A stretch of DNA of 64,000 nt. Source: Oceanisphaera pacifica. GTDB lineage: Bacteria; Pseudomonadota; Gammaproteobacteria; Enterobacterales; Aeromonadaceae. A model generated the notes under the pieces. The model saw only the letters and a program-made list of their open reading frames with translations. It ran no database searches and was not told the origin of the DNA. The position numbers and the translations under genes are program-made. The stretch's first letter is position 1. Each line of letters opens with the position of its first letter. Below, piece after piece: positions 15,089-25,166 of the stretch. The stretch is taken from NCBI RefSeq assembly GCF_017498065.1, contig NZ_JAGDFX010000001.1, positions 233,661 to 297,660 of the forward strand, given 5' to 3'.

Positions 15089-16447
15089 ATGGGGACTCTG
15101 TTGATCTTAGTTGCGGTTATCGCTTTTATTGTGCTGGCAACAGCACGGTTTAAGTTACATCCGTTTCTTACCTTATTACTGGCAGCTTTTTTACTGTCTT
15201 TATTAAGTGGCTTACCGCTGGCAGATACAGCCAAAAACATCAGCAATGGATTTGGTGGTATTTTAGGCTATATCGGTCTAGTTATTGTACTTGGTACCAT
15301 TATTGGCGTGATTTTAGAAAAAAGTGGTGCAGCCATTACCATGGCAGAAACCGTGATCCGTATACTCGGGCCACGCTTTCCTACGCTAACCGTGTCTATT
15401 ATTGGCTATATTGTTTCTATTCCGGTGTTTTGTGATTCGGGTTATGTGATTTTAAATTCACTTAAACAATCCTTGGCCAATAGAATGCGAGTATCTAGTG
15501 TGGCCATGAGTGTGGCATTAGCGACTGGCTTATATGCGACACACACTTTTGTACCTCCAACTCCTGGCCCCATAGCGGCGGCGGGTAATTTGGGGCTAGA
15601 AAGTAGCCTTGGGCTGGTGATTGGCGTAGGGGTTTTAGTCTCAGCCTTTGCTGCTATGGCAGGTTTAGTGTGGGCTAACCGGTTTAAGAACGAACTGCCC
15701 GATGGTGAAGGTGCTGAAGAGCTACTTGAAAAAGCCGAAGAATTCGAAGAAATGAAGCAGAGCTATGGTGCGTTGCCTAGTACTTTTAATGCTTTTGCAC
15801 CTATTTTTGTACCCATTATTCTGATCTGCTTGGGCTCTGTGGCCAGCTTCCCTACCTTGCCACTGGGTGATGGTCATACTTATGAAATACTCAACTTTTT
15901 AGGCCAACCGTTAAATGCACTATTAATTGGTCTATTTTTGTCGGTACGTTTAATTAAAGGCAAAAATAAACTAGAAGTATTCAGTGAACACATTGCCGCA
16001 GGTTTAGTTTCCGCTGCTCCCATCTTACTTATTACCGGTGCAGGGGGTGCTTTTGGTGCTGTGATTAAGGCAACCGATGTAGGTAGTTATTTGGGGATGA
16101 CATTATCGGGGTTAGGCATTGGTATTTTTATGCCTTTTATTGTTTCTGCGGCTCTCAAGTCTGCACAAGGCTCTTCTACGGTCGCGTTGGTAACAACTTC
16201 AGCATTGGTTGCGCCTATGCTGGGTGACATTGGCTTGGGGAGTGAAATGGGCCGCGTGTTAACGGTAATGGCTATTGGTGCAGGTGCCATGACAGTGTCT
16301 CATGCTAATGACAGTTTCTTTTGGGTCGTCACTCAGTTTAGTAAAATGAGTGTCCCTCAAGCCTATCGTGCACAAACTATGGCCACCTTAGTACAAGGTG
16401 TCACAGGCATAGCCGTCGTGTATGTGCTTACATTAATTTTGTTATAA
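15089..16447 (+). CDS. GntP family permease (gluconate/hydroxy-acid or D-serine type)
   Basis: Inner-membrane proton symporter of 452 residues with about 12-14 spans and the GntP-family signature around FCDSGYVILNSL and ATGLYATHTFVPPTPGPIAA, plus SHANDSFFWVVTQF near the C-terminus. Family members carry gluconate, other sugar acids or D-serine; the substrate cannot be told from sequence. The 280-base divergent gap to the racemase gene probably holds both promoters, and a shared role in amino- or hydroxy-acid use is possible. Confidence 0.85.
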   Translation: MGTLLILVAVIAFIVLATARFKLHPFLTLLLAAFLLSLLSGLPLADTAKNISNGFGGILGYIGLVIVLGTIIGVILEKSGAAITMAETVIRILGPRFPTLTVSIIGYIVSIPVFCDSGYVILNSLKQSLANRMRVSSVAMSVALATGLYATHTFVPPTPGPIAAAGNLGLESSLGLVIGVGVLVSAFAAMAGLVWANRFKNELPDGEGAEELLEKAEEFEEMKQSYGALPSTFNAFAPIFVPIILICLGSVASFPTLPLGDGHTYEILNFLGQPLNALLIGLFLSVRLIKGKNKLEVFSEHIAAGLVSAAPILLITGAGGAFGAVIKATDVGSYLGMTLSGLGIGIFMPFIVSAALKSAQGSSTVALVTTSALVAPMLGDIGLGSEMGRVLTVMAIGAGAMTVSHANDSFFWVVTQFSKMSVPQAYRAQTMATLVQGVTGIAVVYVLTLILL

Positions 16448-16469
16448 GGCTGATAGTCTCTTTGAGATT

Positions 16470-16495
16470 GGCTCCCATATTAAGGTATGGGAGCC
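16470..16495. terminator. Hairpin between the GntP gene and the convergent EAL gene
   Basis: GGCTCCCATA and TATGGGAGCC form perfect ten-base arms around TTAAGG. There is no clear T-run on either strand, so termination is probable but not certain. Confidence 0.45.
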
Positions 16496-16547
16496 AAGGT
16501 TAAGCGATGGTTTTTGCTAAACACCGATTATGCAGTCGGCGAGCGTA

Positions 16548-17930
16548 CTAGGATGTTAAGGCTGTATTCGATAAAGGGGAAGCGCTGGCTGGTGTCGGCT
16601 TACCCAACAAGTAACCTTGCAATATGTCGCAACCTAGCCGGGTCAATAACATCTGCTGCTCTGACGTTTCTACGCCCTCTGCCACTATACGCATGCCTAA
16701 GGTCTTTCCTAACGCAATAATCGCCTGCACTATGGCCTCATCATCGTTGCCCTGCTCTAGCTCAGTAATAAAACCTCGGTCAATTTTCAGCTCATTAGCA
16801 GGTAATTGCTTCAGATAGAGCAAACTAGAGTAGCCGGTACCAAAATCATCAATAGAAATGGCGACGCCAAGCGCAGACAAGTTATTGAGCACTTTAAGGC
16901 TAGTCTCTGCGTCATGCATAGCAGTAGACTCGGTAACTTCAAGCACCAGCTGTGAGGGTGAAAGTTCATGTTTTTTTAGTGTCGCCGCAACAACATCAAC
17001 TAAACTTGTATGTTGTAATTGTAACGCAGATAAATTGACCGCCACGCTACAATCTCTGTGTCCTTGAAGACTCCACACTTTCATCTGCCGGCAAGCTTCA
17101 TTAATGACCCAGTTGCCGATAAGAACAATTAGACCAGAGCTTTCTGCCAGGGGCAGAAAGCGATCAGGGGTTATAAAGCCGTGTTTGGCACTTTGCCAAC
17201 GTATTAATGCCTCTAAGCCGCTCATAGAACCATCCGTCGCCTTAAACTTAGGCTGGTAATAGAGCATCAATTCGTTGTTATCAATGGCTTGCCGTAGGTC
17301 TTGTTGCAATTGCATCTGCAACTGTACGTCTGCATTCATAGCCTGCTCAAAAAAACGATAACTATTACGGCATTGTTGTTTAGCGTGATGCATAGCCGCG
17401 CTTGAGTTAACCATTAGCTGATGTGGACTTTTTCCATCTTGCGGATAAATAGCAATGCCAATACTCGCAGAGGCATGCACGGCTTGATTTGAGATTTGAA
17501 AAGATTGCTCTAAAGCATCAATTAGGCGATTTGCCATTAATGCAGACTGTTCAGGAGAGGCAGGCTCAATCAAGAGTACATATTCATCGCCACCGATTCT
17601 AGAAACAGTATCTCCTTCACGAGATACTTGCTGTAAGCGACGTGCAATCGCTTTTAATAACTTATCGCCCACATGGTGACCAAAGGTTTCATTGATAGCC
17701 TTAAAACCATCTAAGTTCATAAAAAGTACTGCAAACTCACCGCTACTGCGCTCAGAACGATATATGGCTCGTTTTAATCGATCTTCTAACAGCATACGGT
17801 TAGGCAAACGTGTTAGTTGATCATGTAACGCCAGTTCAGTTAGCTCATTATTCGCTTCATTAAGCGAATGAGATAGTCGATCTGTTCGAACATCGAGCAT
17901 CGAGCATCGAAATAATAAGTGCAATAGCAA
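16548..17930 (-). pseudogene. GGDEF-EAL half of a frameshifted MHYT-GGDEF-EAL gene
   Basis: The frame holds a linker helix, a diguanylate cyclase domain with the active-site variant RIGGDEYVLL (GGDEY), and an EAL phosphodiesterase domain (LEALIRW, then EVTESTAMHD, IDDFGTGYSSLLYL and VAEGVETSEQ). It lacks its own credible start: the first codon is a TTG inside the preceding frame. Deleting one copy of the seven-base repeat at 17892-17905 joins it to the MHYT half into one protein of about 685 residues. As it stands the cyclic-di-GMP domains are cut off from the sensor. Confidence 0.88.
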
Positions 17931-18612
17931 ACACTGCTAAGCTGACAATAATAACGAGTATTGCTAGCCATTTAGTGTCAATTCCGCTATTGGTCGCACC
18001 ACAAAAGCTATTTAGCGGGAATTTAGAAGCGGCGATGTCAGTATAATGCATACCTACAATGGCGCAGCCCATCACCAGTGAGGCGCCAATACGAGTAAAG
18101 GCTGTGCGCTTAGAATCATAGCGCAGACGAAAAGCTAACCATAAAGCCGCGATTGAGGCAAAAATGGCAATCACAATCGATAGCACAAATATCCAAGGCA
18201 CATAAACAATACGCGGCGTCATTAGCATGGCTTCCATGCCAGTGTAATGCATACTGGCAACCCCTCCACCCATCAGGATTCCCCCTGAGATAAGACGCTT
18301 GATAGGCAGTGTCTCTTTACAGACTAAATGCAAGGCAAGTGCTGAGGAGGCGATTGCAATAAGTAGTGAAATGAAGGTAAGAGGAACGTCGTAACCTAAC
18401 GCTATCGGCAGATTAAAGGCCAGCATTCCGATAAAGTGCATCGACCAAATGCCAAATCCCATCGCGAATGAGCCACCAGCCAGCCAGCACATTGCCGTTT
18501 TACCAGAGGTATTAGATACTCGACTCGCCATATTAAGAGCGGTGTAAGATGCTAATACAGCAACAATGATTGAGCAGATAACGAGTATCTGGTTATGACT
18601 GCTTGCTAACAT
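17860..18612 (-). pseudogene. MHYT sensor half of a frameshifted MHYT-GGDEF-EAL gene
   Basis: An integral membrane MHYT domain with seven spans. The three motif copies are visible as SMHFIGM, SMHYTGM and GMHYTDI, thought to bind metal and sense gases or redox state. The frame reads into a wrong phase after ISMLD, adding 12 unrelated residues before a stop. AGGA lies before the start. Without the frameshift it would continue into the GGDEF-EAL part. If translated as it is, it would be a membrane sensor without an output domain. Confidence 0.85.
17892..17910. repeat. 7-bp tandem duplication causing a frameshift
   Basis: ATCGAGC is present twice in tandem and followed by ATCGA (plus-strand reading). 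One unit fewer restores the reading frame exactly, with MLDVRTDRLSHS at the join. Confidence 0.9.
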
Positions 18613-18927
18613 TAGGTTCCTATTTATATAGAGGTATTAGAGGGGCGCCATCACACCCTATGACGCCAAAAGAACTTTTTCGTTAAGTTCAGCTCTTTAA
18701 AGAGCGAGAGTTAGCAACTTCAAGGGGAAATTTAGCGTTCTAGACTAAATTATATCATTACTACGCTACCTTCGAATCATTAGTTTCAATCTAATTGCAC
18801 ATTAAAATGAGTAATTATTAGCATTTTGGTTATAATCAGCCATCAATGATGTGTTGGTTGAGAAGTCACATTCATTACACTAGGCTCTGGTACAACTCTG
18901 CTCTAGATAAAGCAAAATCTATATAGA

Positions 18928-19779
18928 TTAGCTATTAGTCGCAGCAGGCAGGTTGTTGTTTTTCTGATACACACGGATCATAAAATCGGCTTCGCAGTTA
19001 AATTGCGGGCTGGCTTTTATATTGCCGCGCAGTGCGGGGCTGGCTTTCCAGGCGAAAGGGGTCATTTGCAGTAGGTCGTCTGCTTGTTCACCGGTCAAAG
19101 CCATGGGGTAGCTAAGTTTAGATGAAGCAATAAGCTCAAAGCCGGCAAGCTGCTCTGCGCTTTCATCGTGTAAGTGTACTTCTGTGTAGACTTGCTCGCG
19201 CAATTGGTAAAGGTGGCGTGCGGCTGGGGTAACGGTAATAACAACGCCGTTATCGGCCAGTACACGCGCCAGCTCTGGGGCTTCACAGGGGGCATAAATG
19301 CGCACAACAGCGTTAAGGCTGTGATCGGCAAAGGGTAAGCGCTGGCTAGAAGCGACACAAAATTGCATCTGTAGTGAGGTGTAGCGTTTGGCGGCATAGC
19401 GAATGGCCACTTTGGAAATGTCTAAGCCATAGCAGGTGCTACAGCTAGATTGCGCGCTAAGTTGTTCGCTAATATAAGCGGTATAGTAACCCTCACCGCA
19501 GCCGATATCGAGGATTTGTCGAGGGGTATTTTCGGTGTATGTTAAGCACAGTTTAGCTACCGCTTTACGCATTGTATGATAGTGCTCAGACGCTAAAAAG
19601 CGCCGGCGCGCTTGCATCATCTCAGCATTGTCACCTGGCTCTTTTGAGCGTTTATGCTGCACTGGCATTAGGTTAACGTAGCCTTCTTTGGCGCGGTCAA
19701 ATTGATGGTTGTTTTCACATTGTAAACCACTGTTATTAGGAATAAGCGCGTGATGACAAAGTGGGCATTGATAAGACAT
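18928..19779 (-). CDS. rlmA: 23S rRNA (guanine745-N1)-methyltransferase RlmA
   Basis: An S-adenosylmethionine enzyme that methylates G745 of 23S rRNA. The N-terminal zinc site is seen as CPLCHHAL with a second Cys and His in LQCENNHQFD; the SAM-binding motif I is ILDIGCGEGYYT near residue 90. Other RlmA marks are KEGYVNLMPVQHKRS and PGDNAEMMQARRRFL. Length 283 aa is slightly over the usual 269. AGG lies before the ATG. It stands alone; the gap 18613-18927 to the MHYT gene shows nothing clear. Confidence 0.93.
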   Translation of the reverse strand: MSYQCPLCHHALIPNNSGLQCENNHQFDRAKEGYVNLMPVQHKRSKEPGDNAEMMQARRRFLASEHYHTMRKAVAKLCLTYTENTPRQILDIGCGEGYYTAYISEQLSAQSSCSTCYGLDISKVAIRYAAKRYTSLQMQFCVASSQRLPFADHSLNAVVRIYAPCEAPELARVLADNGVVITVTPAARHLYQLREQVYTEVHLHDESAEQLAGFELIASSKLSYPMALTGEQADDLLQMTPFAWKASPALRGNIKASPQFNCEADFMIRVYQKNNNLPAATNS

Positions 19780-19944
19780 GTAAACCTACAAAGAATGGGT
19801 GCAAGCAAAAGATGGTCGCAGTGTAAGCGTTTTTAATGCGAGATGCGATTGCCACCGCAACACGCTGGTTTTGGGCTGGGTAGTCGTGCGATACTGCTCG
19901 CCTTTCGCTTACACGACATATCTTCATCAACTAGGTATAACGGC

Positions 19945-20112
19945 ATGTTTTATATCATCATAATGGCTATTGCGAATGTTATTTTATATACCATTCTTAA
20001 CTACTTTGACGTGCCACTGGTGATCACTTATGGCATTATTTTTATTATTTTAATCACCACTATTATTGCGGTACTTGGCCGTTACTTATATCAGTGGTTA
20101 AAGCGACGCTAG
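19945..20112 (+). CDS. Small two-span membrane protein (55 aa), unknown
   Basis: The start MFYIIIMAIANVILYTIL has AGG upstream; the frame can be extended 34 codons back but that part overlaps the promoter side of rlmA. Two hydrophobic spans (residues 2-20 and 25-45) end in a basic tail (WLKRR). No family is recognised. A bidirectional terminator follows. Confidence 0.5.
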   Translation: MFYIIIMAIANVILYTILNYFDVPLVITYGIIFIILITTIIAVLGRYLYQWLKRR

Positions 20113-20164
20113 CCATTATCCCTAAGCACACAAAAAATACTGACCTTGCATAATAAACGGGCAC

Positions 20165-20196
20165 AAAAAAGCCGAACAATAAGTTCGGCTTTTTTT
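20165..20196. terminator. Bidirectional terminator
   Basis: AGCCGAAC and GTTCGGCT arms are flanked by A residues on one side and a T-run on the other. It serves both the small membrane gene and the convergent chemoreceptor gene. Confidence 0.85.
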
Positions 20197-20210
20197 ATTG
20201 CTTCATTCGC

Positions 20211-22124
20211 TTATTGGATTTTAAAACGCCCCACTAACGATTGTAATTGAGTCGCCAGCACAGATAGCTCTTGGCTGGCTTGAGCGGTTTGCCCCACCGA
20301 CAATTCACTTTGCTCGGCGATATCGCTGATAGTGTTAATGCTGCGGTTGACATCTTCTGCCACATGAGATTGCTCTTCTACAGCAGCCGCTACCTGAGTG
20401 TTCATATCGTGTATGGCATCTACAGAAGATTTAATATCAGTTAACCGTTCAGCCGTGATGTGGGCTTCGGTTACCGCAGAATCAGTTTTAAGGCGGTTTC
20501 TGTCCATTACAGCAACCACATTGTGGGTGCTGCTTTGAATATTTTCGACTATTTTTTCAATTTCAACGGTCGACGCTTGAGTGCGCTGGGCAAGATTTCT
20601 TACTTCATCAGCAACCACGGCAAAGCCACGCCCCTGTTCGCCGGCGCGCGCAGCTTCTATCGCTGCGTTTAGCGCCAGCAAGTTGGTTTGTGCGGCAATG
20701 TTACCTATCACTTCTAGCACCTGACCAATATCATTGCTCTGTTGCTCTAATTCTTGAATAGTCAATGATGCAGCCATCACCTCGTCGGCCAGCTCACCAA
20801 TAGTAGACACATTGCGTGATACCGCTTGGTGCCCTTGCTCTGTGGTTTGAGTGGTGCTTTCTGCGGTGTCGGCTGCGCTATTGGTATTGCCAGCAATTTC
20901 TTGAATAGAGACCGTCATTTGATGCATGGCGGTGGCCACTTGCGTGGTTTGATCCCGCTGTGCTTGGGCACCTTGTTTACCTTGATTAGCAATATGCGAT
21001 AGCTCTTCGGTGGCTGTCGCCATTTGGTTGGTAGCATCTGAGACTTGGCTAATCAAGTGCTGCACTTTGCCAACAAATTGATTATAAACTTGGGCGAGCT
21101 CACTTAACTCGTCTTGGCCGTTTTCATCGAGTCGGCGTGTTAAATCCCCTTCCCCTTCGGCTATATCATGTAAATTAGCCACGGTAGCACGCAGCGGCTG
21201 CACAATGCTTTGTGCCAACCAATAGGCCATAAGCAAGGCAATTAAGATGGCCACCACCGACATCATAATCACAAAGCGGCGTGTGCTAGCGATGTTGTCG
21301 GCATAAAAACTGCGATCCATTGCCAGTTCAATCACGGCAATAGGCTCGCCAGAAAAGCCATCTACATTATGAGTGAGTGTGGCATAGGGCGTACTGCTAT
21401 ATTGCTCTCGTCCCAATACAAACTCGCCTTTCCAGCCTGCTAATATGTCAGCTTTGCCAACTAAGCTATTACCTTTAATGGTGGTGGCGAGCGTTTCAAC
21501 TTGGTTACCTTTTACGGCGTGAATAGCAATACCGGCGCCAAACTCTTCACTAAAACGCGTTGCAAATCCCTGCCCTAGGTTTAGGCCAAATTCGACTGAG
21601 CCTAGGTGTTTTCCTTGGTAACGCATCGGCGATAAACCACGAATGCCGATACCAGCAACGCCACCATCTAGGCCGTGTACCGGCGACTGAGTGCGATTAG
21701 TGGCCACTATGGTAGGACGTAACTGACTAAGATCATCACCATATTTTTCTAATTTATGCAGGCGTAAAAATGAAGTGGCAGGAGCGGTATGAAACTGAAA
21801 TTGAGCCACACCATAGTGCTGTTGTAATTGCTTAAATACAGGTTGAAACTGCTCCACTAAGCCTTGGCGATCATGGGCTGCTAACTTAGCTTGCACGTCT
21901 GGCTGCTCTGCCACAATGCGGCTCATGGCTTCGGCAAAAAAGGTTTGGCTTTCTAGCTGAGCACTAGCGGCACCTAATAGGCTTTGTAGCTCGCGTTTTT
22001 CTGCTTGTTCGATTACGCGGTTGGCATTGGCTAGATAAAACAGTGCCATTATAACCACTGTGATCGTCACTAAGCCACCAAAGCCAATGGCTAGGCGGGT
22101 TCCTATATTTAAACGTCTGAGCAC
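20211..22124 (-). CDS. Methyl-accepting chemotaxis protein, large periplasmic Cache-type sensor
   Basis: A chemoreceptor of about 637 residues. An N-terminal membrane span (about 11-31), a periplasmic sensor to about residue 280 with [15 protein letters not shown] and [13 protein letters not shown] (the pattern of dCache_3-type domains), a second span, a HAMP domain ([12 protein letters not shown]) and a signalling domain with hairpin tip [20 protein letters not shown]. The GTG start is preferred because AAGGAAG lies at a good distance; a TTG two codons earlier is too close. The ligand is unknown. It would couple to CheA/CheW and control swimming. Confidence 0.92.
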   Translation of the reverse strand: MLRRLNIGTRLAIGFGGLVTITVVIMALFYLANANRVIEQAEKRELQSLLGAASAQLESQTFFAEAMSRIVAEQPDVQAKLAAHDRQGLVEQFQPVFKQLQQHYGVAQFQFHTAPATSFLRLHKLEKYGDDLSQLRPTIVATNRTQSPVHGLDGGVAGIGIRGLSPMRYQGKHLGSVEFGLNLGQGFATRFSEEFGAGIAIHAVKGNQVETLATTIKGNSLVGKADILAGWKGEFVLGREQYSSTPYATLTHNVDGFSGEPIAVIELAMDRSFYADNIASTRRFVIMMSVVAILIALLMAYWLAQSIVQPLRATVANLHDIAEGEGDLTRRLDENGQDELSELAQVYNQFVGKVQHLISQVSDATNQMATATEELSHIANQGKQGAQAQRDQTTQVATAMHQMTVSIQEIAGNTNSAADTAESTTQTTEQGHQAVSRNVSTIGELADEVMAASLTIQELEQQSNDIGQVLEVIGNIAAQTNLLALNAAIEAARAGEQGRGFAVVADEVRNLAQRTQASTVEIEKIVENIQSSTHNVVAVMDRNRLKTDSAVTEAHITAERLTDIKSSVDAIHDMNTQVAAAVEEQSHVAEDVNRSINTISDIAEQSELSVGQTAQASQELSVLATQLQSLVGRFKIQ

Positions 22125-22333
22125 CTGCAACTTCCTTAGAACTGAGATTAAGAGTAAGCAATTTGGGGGGACGAAATATTAATCAAAGCTTGAGTGAAAT
22201 ACTAGGTTTTATTGAGGCATTATCGCTACCAGACTCATACTATCCCAAACTTTATATTGCACTGCTCAGAAAAAGTAGTGCAATTATCTATCCCCTCTTA
22301 TTGAAGGCAAGCAGATAGCTCAGACGAGTGCTA

Positions 22334-23146
22334 TTACTCGCTTAGGCTCACTTCATAGCCGGTAAATTTACGTAGGTTAATCACGCCGGTGTCGAGTATT
22401 AGATATTGACCTTTAATGCCCATGAGTACGCCTGATACTTCTGGGTTTTTATCGAAGTTGTGACTGGTAATTTTGCTGGGATATTCCAACACCGGAAACC
22501 GTAAATTTACAATCGGCTCATTGAGTACGGTAATGGCAGATTCACCGTGTTGTGCTTGTAGTTCGGCTATGGTTTGCTGTATTTCGGGTAGCAGACGTGC
22601 CGCTTCGGCTGTTAAGTCGATATCTGCCTCGCCCCCTTTAAGCATGGTGCGCCAGTTAGTTTTATCTGCCACCATTTTAGCCAAGGCAATTTCCACTAAA
22701 CCAGACAATTGACGGGTAGCGACCCGTAAAATCGGTAAGGCTTGGGTAGCACCTTGATCAATCCAACGGGTAGGCACCTGAGTGTGGCGCGTAATGCCCA
22801 CCTTTAGACCCGAGGTATTGGCTAGATAAACAATGTGATCCACCATGCAATTTTGTTCGCCCCATTCGGGCTCACGGCAGGTGCCAGCAGCATAATGACA
22901 GGTTTCGGGCTTCATAATGCACATGTCACACCGGGCTAGGGTTTTCATGCACGGAAAACAGTGACCTTGAGAGTAGCTTTTTTTGGTTTTTCTACCACAA
23001 GCGCTGCAATAGATATTACCGGTATGGGTGAGCGTAATAGGTTGCCCTAAGCGTGCGCTAAGGTCGACTCTGTGTTCGCCTACTGCCAGCTGGTAATGAA
23101 TAGGATCTGCCAGCTGAGCAGGCATTTTAATAAGAGTGCCGATCAT
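22334..23146 (-). CDS. DUF2797 domain-containing protein (zinc-finger type)
   Basis: Residues 40-100 hold several Cys pairs (YCSACGRKTKKSYSQGHCFPC and ARCDMC), a likely zinc site, and later GLKVGITRHTQVPTRWIDQG, a GIY-YIG-like core. This combination is the DUF2797 family of unknown function. The start MIGTLIKMPAQ has GAGGA five bases before it; an ATG 13 codons earlier is less well placed. It is divergent from the next chemoreceptor gene. Confidence 0.85.
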   Translation of the reverse strand: MIGTLIKMPAQLADPIHYQLAVGEHRVDLSARLGQPITLTHTGNIYCSACGRKTKKSYSQGHCFPCMKTLARCDMCIMKPETCHYAAGTCREPEWGEQNCMVDHIVYLANTSGLKVGITRHTQVPTRWIDQGATQALPILRVATRQLSGLVEIALAKMVADKTNWRTMLKGGEADIDLTAEAARLLPEIQQTIAELQAQHGESAITVLNEPIVNLRFPVLEYPSKITSHNFDKNPEVSGVLMGIKGQYLILDTGVINLRKFTGYEVSLSE

Positions 23147-23357
23147 GACATCCTCGTTTTGAAGTGAAGTGGTGCTATTGCTCATGGGTTTCTGTTTTAT
23201 GAAGAGTTTGCGGACAATATTAACAGTAGCGGCCTAACAACGCACTTCACAAGGGTCAGCAGACAGCGAGCAGCGCTTGATTTAATCTAGATTAATGACA
23301 TTTGATATACAAAATGATACAAGATTGTAAACAAGCATTAACACCTTGAGATCTGTA

Positions 23358-25025
23358 ATGAACCGACTTTCTATTAAACAAAAAATATTGTTGCTGGCAT
23401 TGCTGCCGCTATTATTACTGGCGGCGGTCAGTACTTGGGTGAACGTGAATCAGTCGCTGCGTCTTAAACAGTTAAGTAGCGATAGTTTGCATAGCTCACT
23501 CACCGATGCTCGCAAGCAGCAATTATCGAACTACACAGAATTAGCCATTACCGGTATCACCCCGCTGCTAGAGCGTGGTGATATTAACGCCGCGAAAGCA
23601 CAATTACGCCAACTGCGTTTTGATGAGGGAACAGGTTACTTTTTTGTGTATAACACCCAAGGCATGCAGGTGGTTAGTGCGGATAATCCGGCTCGAGAAA
23701 ATAAGAACTACTTAGACTCGAGCAGCCCAAGTGGCCGTCATTTGGTACAAGAATATGTGGCGCTAGGTGAGCAAGGCGGTGGCATCATTGAATATAACTG
23801 GCCCAAGCCTGACACCCAGCAAAATGCACCTAAACTTGCACACATTACGCCAATTCCAAATACCGATTGGTTGTTAGGAACTGGGTTTTATGTGGATGAT
23901 TTAGAAGCAACAGTGGCTCAATTAGAGCAAGAAATTTCTGACTCTGTGATGCAAGGTCTTATTAACTCTGGTTTATCCGCCACTGTATTACTCTTACTCA
24001 TTGCAGCTTTAGCATTGCTGTTAGTGCGCAGCATCCACGCCCCACTGCGCCAAGCCGTTTCAACTATGCAAGATATTGCACAAGGTGAAGGTGATTTAAC
24101 ACGCCGATTGAATAGCCAACAAGGCCATGAACTAGGATTGCTCGCTTCTTCTTTTAATCAGTTTGCTGGTCAAATTAGCGGCTTAATACAAAACACCCGT
24201 CAGTCGGCTGATACCTTGCAACAGGCCAGCGATCAACTGCAGCAATTTATGGTGGAAACTGAAACTGGCATCGCGCGCCAAGATCACGAAAGTGATCAAC
24301 TTGCTACCGCCATGAACCAGATGTCGGCGACCGCCCAAGAAGTCGCCTCTAGCGCGGCACGGGCTGCAGAGGCGGCACAACAAGCCGAGGATCAGGTGGT
24401 AGATGCACAGCAGTTGTTACAAGGCACCATTGCCGTGATAGATGGGTTAGAAGATCAAATTGTGAATGGCGTAGACATTATTCAGCGTTTAGGCACAGAG
24501 TCTGAGCAAATTGGCACTGTACTGGATGTTATTCGTGATATTGCTGAGCAAACCAACTTACTAGCACTGAATGCGGCCATAGAGGCGGCCCGAGCAGGCG
24601 AACAAGGCCGCGGCTTTGCGGTGGTAGCCGATGAAGTACGTAACTTAGCTGGTCGCACCCAAACCAGTACCGCAGAAATTGATGACATGATTACTCGTTT
24701 ACAGCAAGGGGCTAAAGACGCCGTACACGCCATTGAGTATATACGCGAAGGCAGTGCAACGACTGTGTCTGAAGCGAAACGTATTGATACAGCCTTGCAT
24801 GAAATAAGCGGTGCAGTAAACACCATTAACAGTATGAATGAACAAATTGCCAGTGCCGCCGAACAGCAAACTCAGGTATCTGAAAATATTAATGTTAACG
24901 TACATGAAATTGTCGCCATTAGTGAACAAACAAACTCTGGTTCTCGGGCGGCAAGTAGCATCAGTAAGCAAGTTGGTGAACTGGCGGCGAGCTTGCAGCA
25001 ACTAGTAGGCCGCTATCAAACATAG
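23358..25025 (+). CDS. Methyl-accepting chemotaxis protein, single-Cache sensor
   Basis: A chemoreceptor of 555 residues: a first span (about 8-24), an sCache_2-type periplasmic domain with GTGYFFVYNTQGMQVV and WLLGTGFYVDDLEA, a second span near 195-215, a HAMP domain (IHAPLRQAVSTMQDIAQGEG) and the conserved tip [23 protein letters not shown] at 23358 is chosen with GAG before it; an upstream TTG lies in the ribosome site. sCache receptors often sense short organic acids, but the ligand is not shown. A hairpin terminator follows. Confidence 0.92.
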   Translation: MNRLSIKQKILLLALLPLLLLAAVSTWVNVNQSLRLKQLSSDSLHSSLTDARKQQLSNYTELAITGITPLLERGDINAAKAQLRQLRFDEGTGYFFVYNTQGMQVVSADNPARENKNYLDSSSPSGRHLVQEYVALGEQGGGIIEYNWPKPDTQQNAPKLAHITPIPNTDWLLGTGFYVDDLEATVAQLEQEISDSVMQGLINSGLSATVLLLLIAALALLLVRSIHAPLRQAVSTMQDIAQGEGDLTRRLNSQQGHELGLLASSFNQFAGQISGLIQNTRQSADTLQQASDQLQQFMVETETGIARQDHESDQLATAMNQMSATAQEVASSAARAAEAAQQAEDQVVDAQQLLQGTIAVIDGLEDQIVNGVDIIQRLGTESEQIGTVLDVIRDIAEQTNLLALNAAIEAARAGEQGRGFAVVADEVRNLAGRTQTSTAEIDDMITRLQQGAKDAVHAIEYIREGSATTVSEAKRIDTALHEISGAVNTINSMNEQIASAAEQQTQVSENINVNVHEIVAISEQTNSGSRAASSISKQVGELAASLQQLVGRYQT

Positions 25026-25061
25026 CCAAAGGCTAATGCATAAGCAACCGTCTATACACCC

Positions 25062-25090
25062 TGCGCCAACACTTGTGTTGGCGCAATTTA
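25062..25090 (+). terminator. Terminator after the chemoreceptor gene
   Basis: TGCGCCAACA and TGTTGGCGCA arms are followed by a short T-rich tail. Confidence 0.65.
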
Positions 25091-25166
25091 TTTGCCGCTC
25101 AATCAATAGTCGATTATCTTAATCACCTCTATGCTGTATTTAGCCTCTTTTTAGGATCTTAATTCT

